DNA of 64,000 bases from Oxyruncus cristatus (taxonomy: Eukaryota; Chordata; Aves; Passeriformes; Cotingidae): NCBI GenBank assembly GCA_013399855.1, contig VXAY01005997.1:23969-87968 (forward strand). Direction: 5' to 3'. Position numbers and translations under genes: made by a program. Below, one piece after another: positions 49,860 through 63,982 of the stretch. Under the pieces are notes generated by a model that was not told the DNA's origin, did no database searches, and was given only the letters and a program-made list of their open reading frames with translations. Position 1 is the stretch's first letter, and each line of letters opens with the position of its first letter.

Positions 49860-51110
49860 AAAATGAAGTAATTTATTGTTTTCCATTTGCAAAAGAAATG
49901 CAAGTAACAGTTTGTTCATTTAGATAATGAAATTAAAACTTTTGATGAAAATCTTGAAAACATGTTTGCAGAACGTGATTAATATTTTCCTTGTGCTACT
50001 AGAAATAACAGGAAGTTCTAAATGTTATTTTAAATGTATTTTTTGATAGATCTGTTTTACCCAGTTCATGTAGTACTTATTGTTGACTCTTCCTTTTTTT
50101 ATTTTCTTTTATGTAATTCTTTAAATGGTGGGCGCACAGATATGCTGAAGAAATTAGTGTACTCCTCCACATGGCATCTTAATTAAAGAAAAATTACCTT
50201 CTCTTTGCAAAATTTCAACATACTTTCCTAAAAGAAAGAAGAGTTTTTAATAATCTTGGCTACAACTGTCGGAAAATCTCTTTTTCTCTGCAAACGCATT
50301 GGAAAAAGCCAACCATAAAAGCATAAAACTCCCACTTTGGTAGCTTTTATCAAGCTTTTTTTATCAACTTCTATCCATTTTATAAGCTTTTAGCTGGTAT
50401 ATTTAGTTCTCAATACTGACTAGCATTGGCCTGAACCCTTGATTTTCCTCGTATAAATCACGCTGTTATTAAATAACAACATTTGATACTAATAAAACTA
50501 AGTCTTCGCTATTGAAACACTAAACCAAAACATTAGACAGTATTGAGGAGCCCAGAAAGTTGATGAAAGTCAATATTTTTTGTCATTAATATCATTTGTC
50601 TTCATCAATAACTTATACTATAAAAATGGTTCCATGTAAAACAGCAAAGAAGTAGCCAAAATGAGCAATTATGAGCCCAATAAAAAGATATGTTTTCTCC
50701 ATATCTTTCTGGGCTCATTTTCAGGCAGTTAGGCTGCAGGTACATTTATTTGGCTGGCGGACATTTTATGTTAAAAGTTGGAAATTGATGAGCTATTTAT
50801 TAAACTCATTCTTTCTAGCTGGCAGTATAATTATGCAAGGGATTATTGTCTCTTCATTTATTTTTCTGGAGTGATTAGCTTGTCATGCTATAAAACTCAT
50901 TTATGAGACTGACTGATATTTATAATGCTTTAATTAAAATTGGATTGGGAAGCAAATGGGAAAATTTACATTCAATATATACAGTTGTGTCAAACTTGTT
51001 TGACAGCCGTTGTCTTTTTATTAGCTTAGAATAATTAGTTGGGGTATTTATGTACTAATATTGCCTAATTAACTCAGCAGCAAGGTAATTAATTTAGTTA
51101 ACGGCTGTCC
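49860..51110. other. Candidate conserved non-coding block
   Basis: Long AT-rich stretch without simple-repeat decay or recognisable transposon. Its right end (50980-51110) is dense in homeodomain-like cores (AATAATTAG, CTAATTAAC, GTAATTAATT). It also holds the near-palindrome TGTCAAACTTGTTTGACA (50988-51005), with MEIS/TGIF-like TGACAG, and a 10-bp inverted pair GACAGCCGTT (51002-51011) and AACGGCTGTC (51100-51109). These motifs are what I see. That the block is conserved or acts as an enhancer is inference. Confidence 0.3.
50988..51005. repeat. Short inverted repeat TGTCAAAC/GTTTGACA
   Basis: Two perfect 8-bp arms with a 2-bp centre. The right arm continues as TTTGACAG, a TALE-homeodomain-like site. 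Confidence 0.7.
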
Positions 51111-53876
51111 AAGAAAGAGAAAATAGTGCTGTAGTACAGAGTGATGCTTTCATTTCACTGAATTCTTCTTGGTTCAATGATTTTTCAAATAGGTATTTTC
51201 TTTTAAAAGGATTCAGAGAATATATCTATTTTATTGGATACGATGATTTTAGCATTTTATCCTTAGAAAAACAAGGTACAGTGTAAGTCACACAGGGAGA
51301 GAGCAGAGCAATTGGATGGTCTTCCCTTTCAGAGGAGCTGTTAGATAAGGTATGCTCCATCCATCAACAGCAGCTATTCCTTTGCTTTTAAATTCAAAAT
51401 GCATATGTGTTTTAAAATGTGCCTTATTGCAACATTACAACACCATTGAATATCTGATGCATGTAACAATCAGGTGAAAATATTGGGCATTGAGCACATA
51501 CATAACCAAAACAAACTAACAAACAAAAGTTCTGCACATGAATGCAAACCCTTAGTGGAAAGAAAAGTTTAGTTCAGCCTTTTCAAGAGGTAGTTTTAGG
51601 ATGAAGCATGGAGAATTATGTGCAAGATACCTCAGAAATGATTAAAAAATCATTCTGCCTTGCTTCCCACTCACTGAGTGGAGTTCAGTGGCATTTCAGT
51701 GATGCAGAAATTGTTTGGGAACTTTCTGTGTTTGTATATTTGCCCACGTATTGCTGGTACCCTAAAGTGTGTGCAAAAAGCTGCCCCTGAAAAAAACACC
51801 TATTTACTTGCAAAATATGAATGTTTCAGCATGTTATTTCTACTGGAAAGACTGATTTCATGAATGCTTAGTGAAGGACCATTCTTGGAGTTTCAGCATC
51901 CAGGAGACTCAGTGGGTTACAGAATAGCAGAAAAGTCATGTTGAGAGTGGTGACAGTGACACACCACAGCTGGTGGTGTCAGAGCACAACATGACAGCTA
52001 CAGTGGGTGAGACCACATGTCCCCCCTTGGCAGTGGCCCAGTAAGTCCTCTCCAGGAAAAGGCTTGGCCTGTGTGACAAGGAAAGGTCACAAATATCCCC
52101 AAGCACCACAGGAGGACTGGGCACTGCTGTAATTTCTTGTTCTGTTACTCTCCCAGACTCCATGTATATTGAGCTCAATGAATTCCCAAACTATTTATGG
52201 TTTTCCAATTAATCCTTCTCCATAAACTTGCCCCATCCTCCCCTTGAATGATTGAGTGGGTCCTATGGTGTCCTGGGACATTGACCAAATGTTTTGAGTC
52301 ATCTAGGTGTCATATCACATCTTTGTCAGTTTTGAATCTGAACACCATGAACATTTATGTCATTTAATTCTTAGAGAAAATGATTTTCATTCCGTAACTG
52401 AAGTTAAAGAGCTTGATATGTGACTGTTGCACTAATCTGCTCCTGCAAAGCTGCATTTCCCACAGGCCTTGCAGGATGGTGGTCTGAAGTGGGGTTCACC
52501 CAGTTCATTTGTTTCTATTTAAAGAGTATTAGTTTCTTTTCCTCTGCTAACAAATACGTCAGATCAGTTCTGATGAATTCTGTGCTGTAAGATTCAGAGT
52601 AGTCAAGTAAGTAAACAGAATGGGATGCAAAAATGGAGCGATTCAGAAAAGCAGCACACTCAAATGCCTGAAGTGCTTAAACTAAAAAACTTCCCGGAAC
52701 TCTGAAAAGTGGTTCTGTGAAAAGGATACTGGCATCTCTGACTCACAAGGACATCTGACCAGTTTGGGGGAGGGAAGAAATATCCAGTCAAATGGCTTAT
52801 TGATTTTACAAACCAAGAGGTTGGATCAGAAACCTGTAGACTGCCCAGTTAGACCTAAGTAGCTCCTTACAGATCCCCACAGAAGCTTTGAAAGACTATT
52901 TTTCTGTGTCTTTTCTACCTTCTGACATCCAGTTTCTGTACGTGTGTGTTTCACTGCTCCTGTTCCTGAAAATTTAGCTTTACCTTTGCATATATTATAA
53001 ACTCTGCTGTTTGAATGAGCCTACTTTTTTGGTCAAAAGGCAGTAACACAATCTGAACAAGTGTTGGCCTTGGTAGCCATTTCACTGGAAAAGAAACTGT
53101 CTTAAAGGAGCTCTCAACTCCATACTTTAAAATATTTATATGACCTTTCTCATACCTTTCGTACCAGATGTTTTATTTTTATTTACTCTGATGAATGATA
53201 CACAGAAGAGACCATCTCATTCTTTGCAGCTGTTTTAAATATGATCCGGTAAGCAAATTGTGTGTTAATGTTTATCTTTCATACTTTATCATTACCAAAA
53301 TCATTGTCATGCTTTCTTATTTGCAGCTTGCTAGTTCCAAAAGAGATATGTATCATCATAATTCATGCACCATCATGTCTCAGTGCCTAATTAAAAAACT
53401 GATGACTTAAATTCATCAACGTTTCTGGCGTTCCTTGAAATATTCTCTTACTTGTTGTCATTACTTAACCGAGATGTTCCTCAATTGATTCATAAACCTA
53501 CTGCTAATCTAAAGATGTGCAAGTGAGAAAGTTACATTTCTGATTTATTTACAAAGGGTGGAGGTGGAGAGGTTGTTTCAGAATGTCATGATTAATACTT
53601 GGCTTTTCTAACTTGAGACCAATTGGATCTTGTGGGGTTTTGGGGGGTTTTTGTTTTTATTTTTGTGTATCGGATTTGAGAACTAGCTACTATCTGAACT
53701 ATTTTCACAGTTAAGGTATAAAAGACAGGAAACAACTTCTTAACATTTCTGCAAAGAAGTTTGATAAATCAAATGTCCTAAGTCTTTCATTTAGAGGGTT
53801 TTCTTTAATATCTGGATATTTCTGAATTTTTAAAAAACCTTTTCTCTCTCTTCCCCCTGCTTTTTTGCACTTGGCT

Positions 53877-53964
53877 GGGGTTTTTTTTGCTTGTTTGTTT
53901 TTGCTGTGGTTTTTGTTTGCTTGCTTTTCTTTTGTTTTGGGGGTTTTTGTTTGGTTTTTTTTCC
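53877..53964. repeat. G/T-rich low-complexity tract, degenerate TTTG
   Basis: Nearly 90 bases of T and G with only a few C and a single A-free run. It gives a lysine-rich false open frame on the minus strand (53711-53983). Confidence 0.85.
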
Positions 53965-56365
53965 TGCATGTAGAAACCAGCACTAGTGTTTGTCTACGTA
54001 ATATGATGACAAATGCTGTAATTTCCTTTCTCCTACTTGTTATTTACAATATTATACACAAAAGTTTGAATTGGTGGTCTTCATGGTTCATCTTCCTTGA
54101 TTAGCTGCAGTTTCCTAAGTCATTTCCAGAATTATTTTACTGGGATCCTATTTTTTAGGATCCTATACATATTCTACATGCTTTGTTCCTAAAGTCTGGT
54201 CATTATATTCAAACATATTTATAAACCTTTTCAGTGAATGAATTGAACTTAGCAAGTGACCCTTGCAGTACATTTGATCTGTTCTTGACTTTCTGCAATT
54301 TTGCATCACATGAAAATTTTTTAGCAAGTTTCCCACATATTTTTCTTTCCAAATTACTACCACGGTTATACATAGCTGTGTGCTGAGGCCTAGTTCTTAG
54401 AGAACTGGGAAAGGAGGAAATCTGCAGATCAGAGCTTGCTATCTGTTGGCAAATTACAATATTTCCTAGTATTGCGTTTGAGAATACATAATTTTTATAT
54501 GTTAATTTTAATAATAGTATGATCAAAGACACTATGTATTATTTATCATCTTTTAAAGTGCAAGTATCTCTTGTACCATTTTTTTATGAATGGCCATATT
54601 CTCTTCTTATTAGAGAAATACCATTATCCCTACTTTATTACCTACATAAATATTTTAGAAATATAGAGCAATTTTGTACTGAAGTAGAGGTTGTAGGATC
54701 CTCAATAAGTGGCAGCTCCAGGCATGGGTGGCATCTCAAAACTTTTTTATTTTTCTATACATACTTCAGAAGTCTTCATCAGTGAGGTCATTGGTTGTTT
54801 ATGAAGATTAATATACCTTAGAAATACATAATCCAGTATCAGAAAGGATAGAATAAGAATGAACTAAAAACTATTTTAGGTATTCACATACAAAATAGTG
54901 GCTCTATTCCTGTGTAGCCTTTAAAAAATCCTTTTCTTCAGCATCATCATCTCCAATGTGTTTCTAGTCATGCCAGAGGAGCATCGTTCTGCATCTCTTT
55001 CACAAAAGAGAACCTTAGCAGTCTCCTTCCTGACCCTGCTGGAGACCCCCAGAACAAAGGTCACCTAGAGTAGCCTGATTTTTTATTTTTTTTTTCAGTG
55101 TATGGTGGTTGGAGTGGGCTGTGGGCAGGTAGAGCAAGGGTTGTGTTTTTAAATAGCAGTGGTTGACACCTCTTTTAAATGCTTCCAGTAGCACTAGCAT
55201 ATGAACACAGTGACTAACAGCGCCTGACAATTTCAGTTTTACTGCAGTTATTGCTTTGACAGGCCTTGACTTTCTGCCAATTCAGTTGGAAACAGGCTTT
55301 ATATCCCTTTTGCCCCACTGGCTTTCCAGATTCTCTCTTTTTTTCTATCCACACATTTCTTCCTCTCACAACTCTGATTTCTCCAGAATAATGGCCACAG
55401 TCACCGCTTCCCTTCAACTTGTGGCCACCTGTGCTGTCTCCGCTGTTAAATCAGTAAGACGCATACAGACATTCTGAGAAAACAGAACAGAGATAATGAA
55501 ACATTAATTGATCTTTTGCCTCATTAACTTTTTAATAAAAATATCTGACTTGAATGGGAGCTGCTACTGTTCGGTTCTTCTAAATATTAAGTGTAGAGCC
55601 AACCTGTCCATTTACAGCCTCACCCGCGACAGTGACCTGCTCACCTGTCCCAGGAATGCAGTGTTTCTGTGGTGTGTCAGCCTGTTTAGAGTAGATATGA
55701 GCTGCCAGAGTACAGTTGGAGGTGCTGGGTGATGAACACTAGAGATTTATTCTTTTACCAAAGCCTGGCATGCTGTCAGTATAAATCAGGGAAAGCTGTG
55801 TGAAAGAAAACACATTTTATCAAGAAAGTAAAGGAAAGGTCAAGGACCAAGGCTGAAGTTCTCACTAGTTCATCATTCTTTTCAAGTTTAAGCCCATGAC
55901 TGTCTATAAATATTTATGGTTGTTAGTTACTGAGAGGAAATAAGGTTACTGAAGTTAGTCATGTACTCAGAGCATTTAAGCTCCTGGGTCCCAACTCAAA
56001 TGGGCAGCTGTCAGGAATTGTAACTATTCACAAACTGGACTAAAATGAGTTGCTAATGTCAACTTACTTTTAGACAGTCAAGCATGTACAATATGCATCT
56101 CATTATCTCTTCTGCTCTGCTTTCTGGGACTACAAAGACTACCTTGGCACTGGGGAATGAATTATTTCTTCACTCTAAATGGTGCTGCCAGGTCCAGGCT
56201 GATGATGTACTGGGTGTTAGAAAAATGATGCCACCTTTTCATGTTCTCCAGTTTGTTGATGGCTTTTTTATATCCTTATTGTTGTTTTATAGGCACCTAC
56301 TGGTAGAACATTTTTGAGAAATATAAATGTATTTTTTTCTGTAGGTAAATTGATAGCACAGATAA

Positions 56366-56381
56366 TTTTTTTTTTTTTTTT
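56366..56381. repeat. Poly-T run
   Basis: Sixteen or so consecutive T with no adjacent retroelement body. Confidence 0.8.
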
Positions 56382-57814
56382 CAAGCCCATCAGTACTTCA
56401 TTGTTAAGGAGTAGTTAATGACTTGAGATAGAACAGTAGGAAAAATACCAAAAGAACCAACACAAACCCCGTGTCTCCCCAGATTACAGCAATTTCTGAG
56501 ATTTCATAGTTTCTTTTAGGTCAACAGAATGACCTGGGCTCTGATAAATTAAATTCTAGTTTCATTTCAATGAACTTTCTGGCCCATTGGAGATGTAATT
56601 TGTTAGGCATAATTAATACTCTTCTACTTATAATTTTTATACAAGACCAAATATATATTAAATTGAAATAAAAATTCATAAGTAACTGCACTAAAATGTC
56701 AGCTCGAAAACTCTGATTATAAAACAAAACTTGTATCTTTTGTTATTAAATTTATATGAATCCAAACAGCTGTCCTGGGGTACCTACAATTGGTGTCTCA
56801 TTCATAGAGCCACAAAATTAAAAATTTCCATATAACTTACTGTAGTTTGTCGGAAATATTTTATATTTTAGCTTTCTCAATGTAAATAAAATCAGATAAA
56901 AGCCAGCTGACAATATTCATTCTTGGATCTTCTGGAATTCATTCCATTAAGAACTATTGCAGGTTTAGTAAAAAAGCACACATTTTTCTGTGCAAACCTC
57001 TGTTAGAACAACAGTTAATTCTGCTAATTAAGAAAATAGTTACACTTGATTGATTTTTTTTCCAGCTAGTTTTATATTTGGATAGTCTAAGAACCAGAGG
57101 AAAAAAGCCAATTCATAGATCTTCAATATATTGAACATATTCTCAAATTGCACACCAAATTAAAACAGATTGTGTGTAAAGGTTCCTCAGGTCAAATGTT
57201 ACTGAGGTCAAATGAAGATGTCTTGGTACTGTCAAAGTATAAAGATGCCTTATTGTAACCATACTGTAAATAACGATAGTAATCAATCTGCTTGCGCTTT
57301 GTGTTCATCCTGCATATCCACGTGGTGTGGGAATAAGATATTCAGAAACAGTTGAATTAAAAAATACCAAGAGCATTATTTTCGGTCACATGTAAGGCAA
57401 AATATTATCTTCAATAGAATGGCAATAGATTTTTGACAGAAATGTTTTGCTTTAAGAAAGCTGACAGGAACATATTCCAATTAACATTTGATAAGAACTG
57501 TAAATTAAATATTTAATTACGAGCATAAGACAACAGATCTGTCTATAACCTTTTTGCAGCTGGATTGCTATCACTTTTTCTGTCTTTGACAAGAAAATTA
57601 ATTGTGTTGCTGAAGTGTGAATTTAAAGCCTTTGAGTGTCCTTTGTTTCTCATCAGCACTAGTTTATACCCAACTTTTGATTGCAACTGAATGAGTTTTG
57701 CTACACTTCCAAGAAATGCTTTCCATTACTTTCCATTTCCTCTTCCTGTGTCAATGTACCAAAACAGTGCACCTGAAAGGATCTGAAGTGCAAGCACAGA
57801 GAGGACTCTTCAGT

Positions 57815-58215
57815 GAGAATCCCAGAAATGTTGTGGTTGGAATGAACCTTGGAAGCCGTCTGGCCCAAACCCCCTGCTCAATGCTGAACCTGCTCAAAGC
57901 CGGTTGAGTCAAAGCAGATTGCTCAGGGATGTGCAATAAAGACTCCACAATCTACACCACACCCCGAACTGGGCAGTGGTGCCAGTGTTTGACCAACCTC
58001 CCAGGGAACCAAACCAATCAACCAACCAATGCCCCCCAACACCTTTTCATATTTTTAAATGGAATTCCCTGTATGTGCCCATTACCTCTTACCCTGTCAC
58101 TGGTCATCGCTGAGAAGAGCTTGACTTTGTCTTTCATACTCTTGAGTTTTCTCTTCTCCAGGCTAAACAGTCCCAGCTCTCTCAGCCTCTCCTTGTGTGA
58201 CAGCTACTCCAGTCA
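57815..58215 (-). mobile_element. CR1 retrotransposon, 3' segment
   Basis: Complement of the CR1 3' region. On the minus strand it begins with the AGGAGAGGCTGAGAGAGCTG motif and CTGTTTAGCCTGGAGAAG. It continues through a divergent middle and ends near TTCCAACCACAACATTTCTGGGATTCTC. The middle (about 57930-58070) carries inserted or diverged sequence with CCAA/CCAACC repeats. It is non-coding, as this part of CR1 is 3' untranslated. Base substitutions show it is old. Confidence 0.88.
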
Positions 58216-61200
58216 CTTAGTCACTGAATTCTGTAGCTCAGTTTCAGAATTAACTCTCAACTATATCTTTCTTTGTTAAAATTTTACCATTTTGGTCCTG
58301 ACTGCCCTATTTTTCTTAATGTCTTAGGCTACTAGTACCTCAGAACTCAAAAGCTGTTGAAAATACAAGTATTTGCACACAAAATCAGTTATCAGACTGA
58401 AAGCGAATCAGGTGAGAAACTTCGATTTCCTTGTAGGAGACTTTTGGAGGGTTTTTTTTTTTAATAATTTTTTTTAATTGTTCCACTTTCATCTCACACT
58501 CTGCAGAGTATCAAAAATTTTATTCTTGTTGATATCTCATTCCACAAAGACATTTAACACAAATATAGTTGCAGTTTACAAATGAAAATCCTCCTTAGTT
58601 CCCAGAGAGACTGGTCACACATGAGCACAGTTTATATTTATAAGAAGTTATTTCAAACAGACTGTCCTCCTCTGGTAAGAACCAGGGAGAGCACTTTCAA
58701 AAATAATGCTGTGGAGAAGAGAGATTTTTGGGGTTTTCTTTTTTGTTTTGGTTTGGTTTTTTTTGAATGGGCATTATAGAAATATTGGGTAGTTTATTTG
58801 AGAACATGTCCTTTAAAAAGTTCTTTCATCTGCAAAGGGCTGTGTTGCGTTAGAAGCTTTGTGCTCCCTCGGTATGTTATCATATGAAGCAAAAATGAGC
58901 CTCTACCCATCTTCTCCTTGTAGCTGAAATATACTCTAATGGTCAGTACAATTGAAAAAAAAAAGAAAAAGGGCCATCAAAATCCCCAAAGCCCATTTAC
59001 CCCATCTATTCAGTGTCTAGGAGGTGAATTAATGGAAGCTGTTACTGACAAAGACCTGAGAAATTAGCAGTAACTCCAGGCAAAAACTGTCAAACCTGTT
59101 CACTTCTTAAGTTGCTTGAGGAGCTCTGGCATCCTTAGAACGGAAAGAGCCATGTGGGGGCTTATGAGACTATAACAATCCCCAGATTTTGGCAAATAAC
59201 AAGATGCCACCTGCAGAACAGAATAAAGGGGAAACTTCTCCCATCAGTCCGCTTTCTGTAAAGCCTATTAAATTTTTGTCATCACTTTGATTTATAAGTT
59301 TTTTGCAGAGTGTTTCCTGCCAGTGGTATCTCAGTCCAGTATAGCTGCATAGAACAGCATCTTTCTTCAGTTCTTTCATTGTTGAAAAGGAGCCTTAGTT
59401 CATTGTGGTCTTTTTGAATAAGGTATGTAATATAACAGTACAATATAACATAATGAAACAAAATAATATACACTAAAACAATCAGCCCTCTGCTTGAGTG
59501 ACTAATGCACTTAAACCTAGCAATAACTGAAATCTGGGGTCACTGGCACTTCTGAAGAGAAATGCCCATAAATGAAGAAATTACCAAAATAACCTAAAAA
59601 ACCCCACCCATAAAACCTACTTTGGATTGAATAAAATTCAAATCAACCTCAAAACCTTTTCGCTCTTTTAGTGTCCTTTTATAGTTCTGAATGTGCAGGC
59701 AAAGAGCATTTCACACAAAAATGAGAATAAATGTGGCAAAAGGGACTTTTGGGGATATTTGCACTCCTACAGTCTCAGATCTACCAGGGCTCAGGCTGAC
59801 AGCCTAAATGTCTCTCCACTGCATTGTGATCAAATGAACTATGCAGAGTTGCAGAAGCTGCCAATAAGTCTGATATGGCTGATGGTTTATTTTTTCCACT
59901 GCATTGGTTTTTTATTATGCTTGTTTTTTCTACATTTTAATTGGGAGGTTTATTTTGTAAGGTTCATCACTAATGTTTACCGCATCATTTAGGAAAAATA
60001 GAATTTTAAGGGCTGTGTAAACCTGTTTATAAACATGTTACTGAGTATAGCTCCTTGCCAAGGGAAAAGCATCCAAAATGTTTTAATTGACAGTTCACTT
60101 GAAGCACACACGTCTCATTTGTGGATATCATCATGTACGAGTAGCACTGATGTTTATTGTCACATCTTCACTGAATCCCTTGGGAACATTACAAATTGGG
60201 ACACATGTGGATGATAGGTACAGTAAGCTTAGCAGTGAAAGCATGTTCATAAGCAAAGTGCATAGCAATAATCAATGTTCATTTTCATGAGCAGTGTACA
60301 ACCTAATAAGTCACAGGGCAGAACAAAGAGGAGGTTATATTGTGTTATTCAGTGAATGACCAGCTGTGACAAAAGGAATTTTCAGTGGATTTAAAAAAGG
60401 ACAGAATAAGGGAGTATCAAGTTGGATAGTTCAGTTAGTTTATTCTCAGACTATAAGAGTTGCAAGCCACGATTTTTATCTTTCTTCAGAGAGCAGAATG
60501 ATTTTGAGTCAAATGAGGGAACTGAATATTTAAAGACTGTCAACAAAACACATCTTTAAGCATGCAGACATTTGTTAGGATCTATGAATGTAACTCATTT
60601 TCTATTCAACATTCAACCTGATTTTTTCTTTCAAGATTATTTTGCATCTAAATGTGATAAACCACAGTGTCCGGGCTGACAGGGTAAAACAGTTTTATTT
60701 GTTTGTAGTAGGGGGATGCAGTATGAACCTTTCCAATATGAAAATTGTGAAATACTGTTTTCAGTAAGATTTTCACTCACAGGAAATCTTTATTTCCAAC
60801 TGCAGAGCGCATGCATCTTTTTATTTAACTAGTTCATACCCTAAGGATCAGATTTGCAGCTAGACTTCCATGTGCATACATATAAGTTGACTATACAAAT
60901 AATTTTATTTAGATGTGGTTGGCATCACTTAGATACAGACATATGAAATTTTGCTAGAGAGTTCGTTGGCAGAATGTACTCTTCATGTACTCACATGCTT
61001 CTCAAAAACCCCACAGAGGATCCAAACTGAGACCACTCCCACACATTCTTGTGCGTTGTCCTGATAATGTCTCTCCACAGAATGGGATTTAGATGCACAA
61101 GGAGACAGAATCGGAGCTTACTTTTCAGTCATGCATAATGTAGATAATAATCCTGCCTCCCACATCTCTTTTGCATGCTGTTTAAATGAGACTATTCCCT

Positions 61201-63982
61201 ACTTTTTAGTCCCTTTTAAGCCAAAATATCCAGTGACTTAATAACAGCTGTTTCTTTTTAAAGTATACTTAGAAATCCAGTTTAGGATGCTAATTTGCTT
61301 AAGGTTGGAACTGAACTACTTTTTCTGTTTAATAAGATCTCTTTCTGCATTTTAATCTCCTAATCAACAGTAATAGGCTATGGAGATATAGAGGCATAGT
61401 AGTGTTTTTTAAGAGAGGCATTCCTAAGTACTCATACATGATTTTGTAGAATGTGTGAGGCATTTATAGGTGCTCTTCCAGCACCTCAAGTATTTTAGTT
61501 CATCCAGTCAAGAAATCTGACTCACTCTGACATCCACGGGCAATCAGAATAGTGACTGAATTCAGAACAGCCTAAAATAAACATACAGCCTAAGACAGCT
61601 ATATCAGCTGTTCGGTAGCACAATATTTGCTTTTCCAGTGAACTGGAATATTTTTTCTAGTTCTGTGGGGCTGTTTTGTGTTGAGGTGTTTTGTTTGCAT
61701 GTTTGTTTTCCAAAAGGGAGACAGTAATGGCTGTCTTTGACTCTCGGAAACTTGGCCAGTGTAATGGAAGAGCCTTAAATTCAGGCAAGGCTCCCAGTGT
61801 TGCAAGAAGCCCACGATTCTCCAGCTCACTTGTCTGGGCAGCTGCCACAGCCAACAGGTATCTTGGAAACCCAGTGGTACAGGAGGAAGAATCGGCCTCA
61901 TTTCAACTCCATGGCAGGGAGCCAAAAAATCCTAAAAGTCATGGCTTGAGTGAAAAGCTCTGTCTCCATTAGAAACATATGCAGTGTGCTCCTCCTGGAT
62001 TTGTCAGACCTTTAAGCAGCAGTTGTGAGCAAACTAAATGTGATCCCAGGCACCCAAGTGTGCTAGATTGGAAACCAAGAGTACTTCCAGCACAATACTG
62101 CCCAAATTTTGAAGGAATTGATCAAAAGAAATATGTATATTTTCAATCTCTTTTGACCTCAGTAAATTAGTACTATTTCACTGAAAAATTGTCATCCAGC
62201 TGTAATGATATTAATCCTTTATTTACCCAGTGTCTTGGGCATTTCAGAACTGATTTCCTGTTCTGTGATAAATACCACTTAACAAGGAATAACAGGTTGC
62301 ACCAACAAAAGGATAATACATAACTTATTTCTTTAACATGAACTCAACATATTGCCTTAATCAAAATACACTCTTCTTCCTCCTCTCTCTTTCTCCTCGT
62401 GTTTCTCTCAGTGTTCATGATTCTGGGATAAAAAGACTGAGAGCACACTACTCCCAAGAGCAGCCTGTGGTTGTGACTTTAGATGAGATGACAAAATCTT
62501 ATGTTTATTGTGCAAATGACTCACCCTTTCTGCCAGTCACAGTTTCTGGTATTTAACAGTACAATAGGTGCTTTGATGGACTAGGACTGACTGAAAATCC
62601 TTCTGACCATGACGGGTACTACTGATGTAACTGTAAGGAATGTGGGGGAATAAGGCACTTAGAGATGCTTCCTCTGAAAGCCTGGTGGCTTTGGCCACAC
62701 TGTGGGCAGCGTGCAATGATCTAAGATGACTCCAAAACCTCAGGAGTTTAACCAGATAGTCAGGGACTAAGTAGCCCCCAAAGCCGAGTTCTGAGAAGGG
62801 AAATCCAGCTCTGTGTGTCTACCCCATCATTCCATGATCACAGCCTAGCTTTAAACTGGGCTACCCATGGCAGCAAAGAGACCTGCACAAACTAATTTAT
62901 CCTACAGAGAGAAACCATTACCTGTGCCTCAGTTTAAATCCCCTTGGACAATCAACAAGGACAAAGGAAGGGAATTAGGAAGGAGCTCTGTTGCCATACC
63001 TACAAAGCCATTAATTCCTAAATGGTTTCATATATAATAACCTTGTTTCATTTCCGCTATACCAAGTATTATTGATTTTTGCTGCTGCAGCAGTGCCTAA
63101 AAGACCTGACAAGTGCCTCTAGGCATAGATGTGTTATATTTTTACAGGCATATAAGACAGAGATAATCGATGCCCTAGGCAGCTATCAAGTCAAAAACCA
63201 ACAGGATGTTAAAAATATATGGGGAGAAAAGGGGAGTAACAAGATTGTTAAAACTGCACATGAACTAGTACACAAGAAGAATAATACTGAAACAGGAAGT
63301 TGAAGTTGGATTATTATTTCTCTCATATCGTGTGTGAAAGTTAATTAATGTTAATCATTGCAGTACTATAGGATAAAGCAGTGACTTTAGTGCTTAGGAT
63401 GTGAATGTATTCATTAACAAAAGACTCTCTTGTTATTGCAACAGGCGTACAACAGGTCACTGTAGACCCACCAAATATCATCCTGTTAGTGAATCAACAC
63501 TGGTGTGCTTTCATCATGTTTTGGGATATTAATTATCTGAGACAAGGTAACAGGGATAGCATTTTTAATATTATTGAAAGTATCTGAAACAAAAAGCAAG
63601 CCACATTTTATTCTGCATTGCAGCACATATTCAAAGCTGAGAGGACTACTAATATGACTGCTTGAAATGACTCTCCACACGTGGAGTAATTTATCAAAGC
63701 GTAATTTATCAAAGTTAATTTTAGCTAACAATTTTTGTTTTGAAAATTGCACTTATACAAGCCTCCCAGGTCAAGTCCACTCCTCCTGGATACCCCTATT
63801 TCAGTTTTCTTCGTTTAGGGATAGAGAGAGATCTACACCCTGGAAACTTCTGCTCTTGCTCTGCCTTAAAGCACTGGAATATTGACTTTAAATTTTGGTT
63901 CCTATTTCCTATTTGTCATCCCTTTTCTTGCAATGTTCTCACAGCTCAGTCAGTAGTATTGCCCTTCACTGGGAGCACTGGG
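58216..63982. other. Unique AT-rich DNA, no gene seen
   Basis: A T-rich stretch at 58451-58482 and a small duplicated GTAATTTATCAAAG at 63686-63714 are the only repeats. Open frames are at most 108 codons (61599-61925, minus) and match nothing I know. The segment 61700-62000 is GC-richer. Confidence 0.5.
63686..63714. repeat. 14-bp direct duplication
   Basis: GTAATTTATCAAAG at 63686-63699 and 63701-63714, separated by one base. Confidence 0.85.

Larger units (their letters stand above)
51111..57814. other. Unique AT-rich DNA, no gene seen
   Basis: No exon or repeat family recognised. Contains a long G/T-rich stretch (53877-53964), a T16 run (56366-56381) and ordinary AT-rich sequence. Open frames are at most 107 codons. 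Confidence 0.5.

Noticed and set aside
53711..53983. Lysine/glutamine-rich 90-codon minus-strand frame
   Set aside because: It is a direct reading of a low-complexity G/T tract.
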